From: Myxococcus guangdongensis
GTDB taxonomy: Bacteria > Myxococcota > Myxococcia > Myxococcales > Myxococcaceae
Reading direction: 5' to 3'
Length of the DNA stretch: 64,000 nucleotides
Assembly: GCF_024198255.1 (NCBI RefSeq)
Contig: NZ_JAJVKW010000001.1
Span: 744,001 to 808,000, forward strand
In this document: in pieces, positions 1-7,264 of the stretch
Layout of the letters: the number at the start of each line of letters is the position of its first letter
Position numbering within the stretch: position 1 is the stretch's first letter
Translations under genes and position numbers: made by a program
Notes under the pieces: generated by a model
The model's input: the letters and a program-made list of their open reading frames with translations, nothing else
The model's database searches: none
Told to the model about the DNA's origin: nothing

Positions 1-292
1 CTCATTCCGAGCACCACGGAGCGAGAAGACCATCGATGACGCCTCTTCGGATGCATGGAGTCTCCAGGAGGCGGTTGGGGGCCACGCCTCGGCGCGAGGA
101 TACCCCACGGCGCACCTCCTCCTGAAAGCGCGGTTCCTGGAAGGACGGAGCCCACGCGGGGAAACGCAGGCAGCCTGCGGGCGTATCGGCCGGGCCGGGA
201 ATGATTGCGCCGTGAAGGCCCGTCCGCGACTGCAGAAGCAATCGTGCTACCGAGGCTCGGAGCAAATCCAACCCGTGGAGAGGTGGTCTTCG

Positions 293-1855
293 ATGATGCA
301 ACTGCTGAGCAGGTCGCTCCTGCGGGGGGCGACGTGTGCCCTCTGCGTGATGGGATGTGGGAGCGGACCATCCGACGCCACGAAGCTGTCTTCGGCCCAC
401 GCGCCGCTCGCCGAGGACGAGGTGCTGGTGACGAGCACCTCGCGCTTCCACACCTCGGTGGGCATCGCGGAACGACTGGACGACTTGTCCGCGAATCCTC
501 CGGAGATCCATCTCCAGACGGGCGCGTCCTTCATCCGCATCACCGGCACTCCGGTGGCCGGAGGGTGGCTCTTCACGGGCGTCCCCAGGACGGAGTACTA
601 CCTGCGCACGCACCCACTCAGCCGGGCAGACATCCTCACATCCGCCCGCCACGTGGACATCGGCACCCACCACATCGGGCGCGCCGACGCGGAGTACCCG
701 GGAGTCGACGGGGTCCCCGTGCAGCTCAACCTGCGCAACCTCTCTCCCTGGCGGCGCCTGACAGGGCAGTATCAACCGGGCTCCAGCCTTCAGGCGGTGG
801 CCACGGACGTGGACATGGTCGGAGACCTGCTCGTTCCAGAGAACACTCCCGAAGGAGCGACCTCCATCGTCACCGACGAGTCCTTTCTGGTCGCCTACAA
901 CCTGATGAGCATGCCCGTCTTCCAGGCGAACGCCGGGGACCGGATGTATGTCCATCAATCCAGTGAGTTCACCGCCGGAGGGATGCCGGATGGGACGCGG
1001 GTGGGCTACTCCTCCGTCGAGCGCTCCGTGCACCTGCCACCGCTCGACTTCGTGCCGGAATGGGGCCCGTCCCCCCTGACCATCGACGCGGAGCTCCAGC
1101 CGCTGCCGCTCCAGGAGTTCCCGCTCGACTGGCGTCTGTCCGAGTTCGCGCCGCAAGCCTCGCAGGTCCACCCTCGCGCCCTTCCGGGCACCATCTGGTT
1201 CGAGATCCATCCCACGCCCCACACGTCCGCGGAGCAATGGATGGGCTTCACCCAGCCCCTGCTCCGGCTGCTCATTCCCCGAGGAAGTGCTTCGGATTTC
1301 GCGGCCCATCTGAGGTACGGCAATCCGTACCCCTCGAGCTGGGACGTGGTCGGACGGGTCAACTACAGCACCGTCTATGCCGCGCAGATGTCGGGCAATC
1401 CCTCACGCACCATCAACCTGGTGGGGGGCTATACCGCCGTCGAGAAGCTCGAGGACCTCGCCTCCGGCCCCATCGCGCCCAAGCTGTCGCCGCCCCGCTC
1501 CCTTCGCATCGATTGGAAGTCGGCCAGTACGTCGCGCGAAGTGAGCTCGGTCCACCCCGTGATTTCGTGGCGCCCGCCAGCCGTCGGCACCCCCACGGCC
1601 TATCGGGTGATTGTCCGACAGCTCTTTTCCCAGTTCGGAACGACCTCGACCACGGGCTCCATCAGCGTGCCAGCTTCCATCCAGGAGCTGCGCCTGCCGC
1701 CCGGCCTGCTGACCTCAGGCCCCCAGTTCTACGTGAGCGTGATTGCCGTCAACGCTCCCCACTGGGACGTGGAGCAAGCACCGCTCTCCACGCAAGAGCG
1801 GGTGCCCTACCACTCCGCCACCGCCTACAGCTCCATCTTCACCGTGGCGCCGTGA
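293..1855 (+). CDS. Secreted lipoprotein, first of a tandem paralogous pair
   Basis: Predicted outer-membrane or surface lipoprotein of about 520 residues and unknown function. The start is the ATG at 293, about 9 bases after GGAGAGG (277-283). It yields a signal peptide with hydrophobic core and a lipobox ending in MGC. An upstream GTG at 212 is open but would bury the signal peptide. After a low-complexity linker comes a beta-rich region (VTSTSRFHTSVG, RITGTP, GVPRTEYYLR). The C-terminal quarter (PRSLRIDWKS, HPVISWRPPAVG, AYRVIV) reads like a fibronectin type III-like beta sandwich. It is closely similar along its whole length to the next gene, so the two arose by tandem duplication. I recognise no catalytic motif. 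A structural or ligand-binding surface role is inference. Confidence 0.75.
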   Translation: MMQLLSRSLLRGATCALCVMGCGSGPSDATKLSSAHAPLAEDEVLVTSTSRFHTSVGIAERLDDLSANPPEIHLQTGASFIRITGTPVAGGWLFTGVPRTEYYLRTHPLSRADILTSARHVDIGTHHIGRADAEYPGVDGVPVQLNLRNLSPWRRLTGQYQPGSSLQAVATDVDMVGDLLVPENTPEGATSIVTDESFLVAYNLMSMPVFQANAGDRMYVHQSSEFTAGGMPDGTRVGYSSVERSVHLPPLDFVPEWGPSPLTIDAELQPLPLQEFPLDWRLSEFAPQASQVHPRALPGTIWFEIHPTPHTSAEQWMGFTQPLLRLLIPRGSASDFAAHLRYGNPYPSSWDVVGRVNYSTVYAAQMSGNPSRTINLVGGYTAVEKLEDLASGPIAPKLSPPRSLRIDWKSASTSREVSSVHPVISWRPPAVGTPTAYRVIVRQLFSQFGTTSTTGSISVPASIQELRLPPGLLTSGPQFYVSVIAVNAPHWDVEQAPLSTQERVPYHSATAYSSIFTVAP

Positions 1856-1996
1856 AGGGCCCGACGTAGGGCGCGCGAAGATGTCTCGGGCGGTCCCGCG
1901 AATACTTGCACCGTGAAGGGTCCGCCCAAGCCTCCCCGCGCCCTCGTGCTATCGGCCCGGTGAAGCAATCCCCACGTGTATGGAAGGTGGTTCTCG

Positions 1997-3559
1997 ATGA
2001 TGCGAATGAGCAGGTCACCCCTGCTGGGGACGGCGTGTGTCCTCTGGCTGGCGGGATGTGGAAGTGAGCGGTCCGACGTCGCGAAGGCGTCTTCGTCCCA
2101 GGCGCCGCTCGCCGAGGACGAGGTATGGGTGACGAGCACCACGCGCTTCCACACCTCGGTGGGAGTCGCGGAGCGGCTGGAAGACCTGTCGGAGAATCCT
2201 CCCGAGATCTACCTCCAGAGCGGTGCGTCCTTCACCCGAATCACCGGCACCGCGGCGGCCGGTGGATGGCGCTTCAGAGGGGTGCCGCGGACGGAGTACT
2301 ACCTGCGCCTGGCCTCGTCCTACAGGGTCGACGTCGTCACGTCCGCGCGCCACGTGGACATCGGCGCCCACCGCATCGGTCGCTCCGACGCGGAGTACCC
2401 GTGGGTCGACTGGGTCTACACGCAGCTCGACCTGCGCAACCTGTCTCCCTGGAGGCACCTGAAGAGCCCGCAGCTACCGGGCTCCAGCCTCCATGTGGTG
2501 TCCACGGACGTGGAGACGTTCGGGGAGCTCATCGTCCCGGAGGAGACTCCCGAAGGAGCGACCTCCATCGAGACCGACGAGGCCCTCCTGTTCGCCTACA
2601 ACACGGACAGCCTCCCCATCTTCCGGGCAGACGCCGGAGACCGGTTGTATGTCCATCAGCTCAGTGAGTTCATCGCGGGGGCGCTGCCCGATGGGACGCG
2701 GGCGGGGTACTCCGCCATCGAGCGCTCCGTGCACCTGCCGCCGCTCGACTTCGTACCGGACTGGGAGGTGACGCCCCTGCCCATCACCACGGAGCTGCAG
2801 CCACTGCCGCTCCAGGAGGTCCCCCTGGATTGGCGTCTGTCCGAGTTCGCGCGCCTGGTCCCGCAGGTCAACGCTCGCGCCCTTCCAGGTTCGATCTGGT
2901 TCGAGGTCCTCTCCACGCCCCATACCTCCACCCCGGAGCAGCGCGTGGCCGAAAGCCTGCCCATGCTCCGAATGGACCTGCCCAGGGGGAGTGCCTCCGA
3001 CTTCGCGGCCCCCCTGCGATTCGGCAATCCCTACCCTTCAGACTGGGGCGTGGTCGGACGGGTGAACTACAGCACCACCTATGACTTGCAGAGGCCGGAC
3101 AACCCCGAGCGCTTCGTCAACGTGTTCGGAGGCTATTCCGCCATCGAGAAGCTCGAGGACCTCACCTCCGGGCCCATCGTCCCGAAGCTGTCGCCGCCGC
3201 GCTCCCTGCGCATCGACTGGAAGTCGGCCAACACCCCCCACGAGGTGGACTCGGTCCATCCGGTGATTTCCTGGCGGCCTCCGGCGGTGGGCCATCCCAC
3301 GGCCTATGAGGTGGTGCTCCGACGGTACTACCCGATGTTCGGGGTGCTCGTGAACAGCGGCATCATCGACGTGCCCGCCTCGGTCCAGGAGGTGCGCCTG
3401 CCGCCAGACCGGCTGGAGCCGGGCACCCACTTCGTCGTGAGTGTGATTGCCATCGACGCCCCCCTGTGGGACGTGGAGCAGGCACCGGTCGCCACACGAG
3501 AGCGAGCCCCCTACCGCTCCTCCATGGCCTCCAGCGCATTCTTCTCCGTGGCGCCTTGA
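1997..3559 (+). CDS. Secreted lipoprotein, second of a tandem paralogous pair
   Basis: Paralogue of the preceding gene, about 520 residues. ATG at 1997 follows GGAAGGTGG (1982-1990) and gives a signal peptide with lipobox LAGC. A GTG at 1976 is a possible alternative start. Conserved blocks shared with its neighbour include EDEVWVTSTTRFHTSVGVAE, GVPRTEYYLR, RSVHLPPLDFVP, PLQEVPLDWRLSEFA, SASDFAAPLRFGNPYPS and the FN3-like C-terminus HPVISWRPPAVGHPTAYEVV. The 140 bases between the two genes carry no obvious terminator, and the leader sequences of both genes also resemble each other, so the duplication seems to include upstream DNA. Transcription probably ends at the hairpin just downstream (3566-3602). 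Function unknown. Confidence 0.75.
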   Translation: MMRMSRSPLLGTACVLWLAGCGSERSDVAKASSSQAPLAEDEVWVTSTTRFHTSVGVAERLEDLSENPPEIYLQSGASFTRITGTAAAGGWRFRGVPRTEYYLRLASSYRVDVVTSARHVDIGAHRIGRSDAEYPWVDWVYTQLDLRNLSPWRHLKSPQLPGSSLHVVSTDVETFGELIVPEETPEGATSIETDEALLFAYNTDSLPIFRADAGDRLYVHQLSEFIAGALPDGTRAGYSAIERSVHLPPLDFVPDWEVTPLPITTELQPLPLQEVPLDWRLSEFARLVPQVNARALPGSIWFEVLSTPHTSTPEQRVAESLPMLRMDLPRGSASDFAAPLRFGNPYPSDWGVVGRVNYSTTYDLQRPDNPERFVNVFGGYSAIEKLEDLTSGPIVPKLSPPRSLRIDWKSANTPHEVDSVHPVISWRPPAVGHPTAYEVVLRRYYPMFGVLVNSGIIDVPASVQEVRLPPDRLEPGTHFVVSVIAIDAPLWDVEQAPVATRERAPYRSSMASSAFFSVAP

Positions 3560-3565
3560 ACGCAC

Positions 3566-3602
3566 TCGACAGGCGGAGGACAGTGCCGCCTCCGCCTGTC
3601 GA
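3566..3602 (+). terminator. Perfect 14-bp hairpin after the lipoprotein pair
   Basis: Arms 3566-3579 and 3589-3602 are exact reverse complements (TCGACAGGCGGAGG), with a 9-base loop. The hairpin starts 7 bases after the stop codon. There is no T-tract, so it is a hairpin-only terminator candidate, as is common in very GC-rich genomes. Confidence 0.6.
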
Positions 3603-4198
3603 TGCCATCCCAGACGCCCCGGGTCCATGCCCATGCAAGTCCTTGTCATCCTCGCCATCCCGTCGAGGCGAAGAAGTATCTGGCCAGCCTCGCCTATGTA
3701 GACGGCGAGCGCGTGGCCATCCTGGGCCCCAGCTATGGCGGCTACATGGTGCTCGCGGCCATGGCCTTCCACCCCGACGTCTTCGCCGTGGGCGTGGACG
3801 CGTTCGGAATCACCGACTGGCTGAGCGCGCTCGAGGAGCTGCCGCCCCACAAGGAGGCGCTGCGCGAGGCGCTCTATCAGGAGCTGGGCAATCCCCAGAC
3901 CCAGGCGGCGATGCTGCGGGAGATTTCGCCCCGGTTCCACGCGGAGCGGATTCGCAGGCCCCTGCTCGTCATCCAGGGGGCCCAGGACCCGCGCGTGCCC
4001 AAGGCCCGGACGGACGCGTTCGTGGAGGCCGTGCGGAAGAACGGCGTGGCCGTCGACTACTTCGTCCTCCCCGACGACGGCCACGGCTTCAGCAGCAAGA
4101 AGAGCGAGGCGGAGACGTCCTCGTGAATCCTCTCCTTCCTGGAGCAACACCTCCGGACACCTGAGGCACGACCAGGAAGCGAGGCTGCGTCCGAATAG
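3602..4198 (+). pseudogene. Remnant of an S9 prolyl-oligopeptidase, catalytic part only, with internal stop
   Basis: From about 3665 the frame encodes the C-terminal catalytic part of an S9-family serine peptidase (DPP/acylaminoacyl-peptidase type). It shows KKYLASLAYVDGERVAILG, the nucleophile motif GPSYGGYM, the Asp motif QGAQDPRVP and the His motif DDGHGF, so the triad region is complete. The usual N-terminal beta-propeller and the start of the hydrolase domain are absent; the first 20 residues are unrelated. The frame is broken by a TGA at 4124-4126. Reading through in the same frame gives ILSFLEQHLRTPEA up to TAG at 4196-4198, which is exactly how this family normally ends. A CGA-to-TGA nonsense change would explain it. 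Called a decayed gene; a short expressed fragment is not excluded. Confidence 0.75.
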
Positions 4199-4205
4199 AC
4201 AGAGG

Positions 4206-4634
4206 ATGACCTTCTCGCGCCGAGCCCTCGCCGCCTGCGTGCCGCTGCTCTGCGGCGCGTGCGTCACGCCGTACCAGCCCATGACCGGCTCGGGCGGCTA
4301 TCACGACATGGAGGTGGCCCCAGGCGTCCTCCAGATTGAAGTGCGCGGCAATCCGCAGACGCACCTGGGCACGCTGCAGGGCTACTTCCACCGACGGGCC
4401 GCAGAGCTGTGCCAGGGGCGCGAGTACGACTGGTCCTTCGACACGGGGAGCCAGGGCGGGCCGCTCCTCTTCGTCGGGAAGAGCTCGAGCACGTCCCTCA
4501 TCGTCACGGACTCGCCCGTGAACCGGCGCCACTGGGTGAAGGGCACCATCCAGTGCCGCGACGCCACGCAGGCGACCTCCGACGTGGCACTGGAGGCGGC
4601 GGAGCCCCTCGAAGAGGCCCCGCCGGAGCCCTGA
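4206..4634 (+). CDS. Small lipoprotein resembling the CC0125/CC1285 family
   Basis: 142 residues with a short signal peptide and lipobox LLCGAC (Cys about 19), so probably membrane-anchored. The block YQPMTGSGGYHDMEVAPG, followed by a V-R-G-N-P-Q-T stretch and a helix with RRAAELCQG, resembles the small CC0125/CC1285-type lipoproteins, whose function is unknown. A second Cys pair (AELCQG, TIQCRD) could form a disulfide. The nearest purine-rich run abuts the ATG, so the ribosome binding site is not clear. The gene converges on the cupin gene, with stops 17 bases apart. Confidence 0.7.
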   Translation: MTFSRRALAACVPLLCGACVTPYQPMTGSGGYHDMEVAPGVLQIEVRGNPQTHLGTLQGYFHRRAAELCQGREYDWSFDTGSQGGPLLFVGKSSSTSLIVTDSPVNRRHWVKGTIQCRDATQATSDVALEAAEPLEEAPPEP

Positions 4635-4651
4635 AGCCCCACGGCCCTCCG

Positions 4652-5017
4652 TCACGCCTTCGCGGGCTTCTGCTCCGCGCCCTCGTCGCGGCCGTGCACG
4701 GCGGCGGGAGGACTGGTGGCCTCCACCGCGGAGAACGTCTCCAGCACCTTGTACGTGTGGCTGGCGCCGCGCGGCACGAGCCACGAGTCGCCGGGGTTGA
4801 GCAGGATGAGCTGTCCCTCCAGGTGCAGCTCCGCGCGGCCCTTCAGCACGAAGCCCACCGTCTCGTAGTCGCGCGGCGCGGCCGGCTTGGGCTCCCCTGG
4901 CGGCTCGTCCTCCCACAGCCGCATGGACACCCGTACGCCGGAGGCCAGGTACTTCTGCCCCATCTCTCCCCGGGGCGAGTGCCGGCTCTCCACCTTCTTC
5001 ACGCTGGTATCCCCCAT
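4652..5017 (-). CDS. Single-domain cupin protein
   Basis: 121 residues. ATG at 5017 has AAGGAG upstream on the minus strand. The sequence contains one small cupin beta-barrel: ETVGFVLKGRAELHLEG corresponds to cupin motif 1 region and LNPGDSWLVPRGASHTY to motif 2 (G-D-x-x-x-x-P-x-x-x-x-H). The first motif lacks the usual HxH pair, so metal binding, if any, is atypical. The N-terminus (GQKYLASGVRVSMRLW) is typical of stand-alone cupins that bind small ligands or act as isomerases. No substrate can be named. Single gene between convergent and co-directional neighbours. Confidence 0.75.
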   Translation of the reverse strand: MGDTSVKKVESRHSPRGEMGQKYLASGVRVSMRLWEDEPPGEPKPAAPRDYETVGFVLKGRAELHLEGQLILLNPGDSWLVPRGASHTYKVLETFSAVEATSPPAAVHGRDEGAEQKPAKA

Positions 5018-5154
5018 GGCTCGTCTCCTTCGCCCTCGGGCGTCAAGGCGGCGGATGCGCCGCGCGTTCCCGTCGAAGGTAAGCCCCGCGTCCGGGACAC
5101 ACGCACGCCACGCTCACGCCCGCCTGCCCGACGGGCCGGACCCCGCAAAGACGA

Positions 5155-5186
5155 AGGCCCAGCCTCCCCTAGGGAAGACCGGGCCT
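5155..5186 (-). terminator. Intrinsic terminator of the cold-shock gene
   Basis: On the minus strand a stem of about 14 bp (outer AGGCCC/GGGCCT, inner pairs with several G-U) and a 4-base CTAG loop is followed by TTCGTCTTTG. It lies about 35 bases after the cold-shock stop codon. Confidence 0.65.
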
Positions 5187-5219
5187 CGGGCTCACTCAAG
5201 GGTGGCCAGGATGACGCGA

Positions 5220-5423
5220 TTAACCCGCTGCGCGGACGTTCTGCGCCTGCAGGCCCTTGGGGCCACGGGTCACCTCGAACTCCACCTTCTGCCCCTCCTG
5301 CAGGGTGCGGAAGCCATCCATGTTGATGGCGGTGTGGTGGCAGAACACGTCCTCACCGCTGTCCTGCGCGATGAAGCCGAAACCCTTGGCGTCGTTGAAC
5401 CACTTCACAGTACCGAATGCCAT
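5220..5423 (-). CDS. Cold-shock domain protein (CspA family)
   Basis: 67 residues, the normal length of a bacterial CSD protein. It binds single-stranded RNA/DNA and acts as an RNA chaperone. Visible motifs are [15 protein letters not shown], containing RNP1 (KGFGFI), and DVFCHHTAI in the RNP2 place, where most family members have DVFVHFSAI. The Cys-His variant is therefore slightly unusual. ATG at 5423 has AAGAAGG just upstream. About 350 bases without another gene precede it, consistent with the long regulatory 5' leaders common for csp genes. A terminator follows. Confidence 0.93.
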   Translation of the reverse strand: MAFGTVKWFNDAKGFGFIAQDSGEDVFCHHTAINMDGFRTLQEGQKVEFEVTRGPKGLQAQNVRAAG

Positions 5424-5774
5424 GTGACCTTCTTCTTTCTGCTAGACGGCGACCCGGGACCAGCCGGACCGCCAGTGCGGGGCGGACATCGCTCCGACAC
5501 TGAAGCGAGAATCTACCTCAACTTCTCCTTTGTCCACCCGACCCCCACCCAGCGGGCAGGCGGTCGTCGGCCAGAGGACAGTCCGAGGGGCTGAAAATCG
5601 CTCCAGAGGTCAACAGCCTACACTCGCTCCTTCATCCCGAGAAGGTGCGAAAGCGCTTCATGTTTCTTCACGGGGTCCCGGGCGTTGGCTTCACACCCGC
5701 CCTCTACCTTCCTGCCCATCCAAGACGGAAGCGCGCCATCCCGGCCCGCTCCGCTGGGAAGGAGCAGGACCCTC
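5424..5774. other. Divergent intergenic region between csp and the Spy-like operon
   Basis: No convincing gene. It must hold the csp promoter and leader (minus) and the promoter for the metal-response-type operon (plus). I could not pick a confident -35/-10 pair. The start region of the plus gene carries GGAG at 5761. Confidence 0.5.
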
Positions 5775-6290
5775 ATGTTCGGATTTCTGTTCGGCTCGGC
5801 CTGTCTGGCCGGCCTCTTCTACACCGTGCGGGGTGGCCGCGGCTGGCGCCACCAGGGGCCTCGTCGGGGCGGCCGCTTCGGATGGCGGATGCGCCTGCGC
5901 TGGCTGTTCGAGCGGCTGGAGACCTCTCCGGGCCAGGAGAAGGTCATCGTCCAGGCGACCGAGGAGCTCACCGAGGCCTTCGACAAGCTGCGTGACGAGG
6001 TGCGCCCCAGCCGTGCCGCCATGGGCGCCGCGCTGAGGGGGGAGCACTTCGACGGGGCCGCGTTGCGGGAGCTCTTCGCGCGGCACGACGTCGCGGTGGA
6101 GAACGCGCGCAAGACGCTGCAGGGCGCGCTCTCGCAGGTGCACGAGGCGTTGGACCCGCGCCAGCGCCGCGAGCTGGCGGACCTCCTCGAGCACGGCTGG
6201 GGCCATGGCTACGGCGGAGGCCCCGGGTGGCACGGGCGCCGCTGTGGCGGGCACCGGGGCTGGCGAGGCGATGACCACCCGATGGTCTGA
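5775..6290 (+). CDS. Spy/CpxP/CnrX-like His- and Gly-rich periplasmic protein
   Basis: 171 residues from ATG 5775 (GGAG at 5761 upstream; an earlier ATG at 5685 would add an unrelated Pro-rich leader). The N-terminus FGFLFGSACLAGLFYTV is a short hydrophobic segment, probably a membrane anchor or export signal. The central helical region (SPGQEKVIVQATEELTEAFD, ARHDVAVENARKTLQGALSQ, EALDPRQRRELADLLE) has the helical-hairpin pattern and L-x-P-x-Q-R signature of Spy/CpxP/heavy-metal sensor proteins. The C-terminus is a His/Gly/Trp/Arg-rich tail (HGWGHGYGGGPGWHGRRCGG) that looks metal-binding. It starts an operon with a response regulator and kinase, so it probably reports envelope or metal stress to them. 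Confidence 0.75.
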   Translation: MFGFLFGSACLAGLFYTVRGGRGWRHQGPRRGGRFGWRMRLRWLFERLETSPGQEKVIVQATEELTEAFDKLRDEVRPSRAAMGAALRGEHFDGAALRELFARHDVAVENARKTLQGALSQVHEALDPRQRRELADLLEHGWGHGYGGGPGWHGRRCGGHRGWRGDDHPMV

Positions 6291-6320
6291 AACCCATTCA
6301 CCCACGAATCGGAGAACCCC

Positions 6321-6569
6321 ATGTTCATGATGCGACCCCGCCGCGGCATCCTCATCGTCGTCCTCACCCTGGGCGTCATCGGAGGCTTCATCTCCGGCTT
6401 CCAGAGCCTCTCCCGCCATGACAGCCCCTGTCGCGGCGACAGGGGGGCGGAGCGCTGGGGACGTCGGGCGCCTGCGGCCAACGGGCCCGAGTGCCCCCCG
6501 GACGCCACCGCGGCCGCCGACTCGCCGCCCTCCACCACGACCCAGGCTCCAGCGCCCGGGCCGCGTTAA
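6321..6569 (+). CDS. Small single-pass membrane protein
   Basis: 82 residues. The N-terminus (RGILIVVLTLGVIGGFISGF) is one transmembrane segment. The rest is a short, probably periplasmic, Pro/Ala/Thr-rich disordered tail with two Cys. It lies 30 bases after the Spy-like gene and 14 bases before the response regulator in the same direction, which supports a real operon member although no family is recognised. It could be a small modulator of the kinase; that is inference. Confidence 0.6.
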   Translation: MFMMRPRRGILIVVLTLGVIGGFISGFQSLSRHDSPCRGDRGAERWGRRAPAANGPECPPDATAAADSPPSTTTQAPAPGPR

Positions 6570-6583
6570 TATCGACTCCGTCC

Positions 6584-7264
6584 ATGTCCACACGCGTCCT
6601 GCTCATCGACGATGACACCCGCATGTATGAACTGCTCGCGCAGTACCTCGGGCAGAACGGCGTCAGCGTGACGCATGCCCCGGATGGAGGTCGGGGGCTC
6701 GCGGCGTTGGAGGCCAGTGCCTACGACGCGGTGCTGCTGGACGTGATGATGCCGGGCATGGACGGCCTCGAGGTGTGCAAGCGCATCCGCGCCAAGAGCC
6801 GCATCCCCGTGGTCATGCTCACCGCGAAGGGGGACGAGACGGACCGCGTGGTGGGGTTGGAGTTGGGCGCGGACGACTACCTGCCCAAGCCCTTCAGCCC
6901 CCGGGAACTCCTGGCGCGGTTGAGGGCGGTGCTGCGGCGCTCGCAGCCGTCGGCGGTGGCGGACCGGCTGGAGGCGGGCGGGTTGTCCATCGACGTGGCC
7001 GGGCGCGAGGTGCGCGCGGAGGGCAAGCTGGTGGACCTGACGGGGCTGGAGTTCGACCTGCTGGTGGCGCTGGTGCGTCGCGCGGGCCGCGTCATCCCCC
7101 GGGACGCGCTGCTGGGTGAGGCGGGCCGCAGCGACACGGTGGTGGGCGAGCGCACGGTGGACGTGCACATCTCCCACCTGCGCCAGAAGCTGGGCGACAT
7201 CGGCGCGCGGCTCATCAAGACGGTGCGTGGCGTGGGCTACGTCTTCGCCAAAGAGGGCCTCTGA
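6584..7264 (+). CDS. OmpR/PhoB-type response regulator
   Basis: 226 residues from ATG 6584. Receiver domain: VLLIDDDTRMYELL holds the acidic pocket, phosphoacceptor Asp53 lies in VLLDVMMPGMDG, and the conserved Lys is in DYLPKPFSPREL. The C-terminal winged-helix DNA-binding domain ends in VDVHISHLRQKLGD and IKTVRGVGYVF, typical of OmpR/CpxR proteins. The stop codon overlaps the kinase start by one base (TGATG), so the pair is translationally coupled. With a CpxP/Spy-like gene in the same operon, a CpxRA-like envelope or metal-stress system is likely (inference from context). Confidence 0.92.
   Translation: MSTRVLLIDDDTRMYELLAQYLGQNGVSVTHAPDGGRGLAALEASAYDAVLLDVMMPGMDGLEVCKRIRAKSRIPVVMLTAKGDETDRVVGLELGADDYLPKPFSPRELLARLRAVLRRSQPSAVADRLEAGGLSIDVAGREVRAEGKLVDLTGLEFDLLVALVRRAGRVIPRDALLGEAGRSDTVVGERTVDVHISHLRQKLGDIGARLIKTVRGVGYVFAKEGL

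Noticed and set aside
1..292. A gene or regulatory element at the left edge
   Set aside because: Only the leader of the first lipoprotein gene is supportable; open frames there are antisense or lack any start signal.
2..1309. 435-residue minus-strand open frame at the window start
   Set aside because: Antisense to the first lipoprotein gene, which has signal peptide, ribosome site and a paralogue in its favour.
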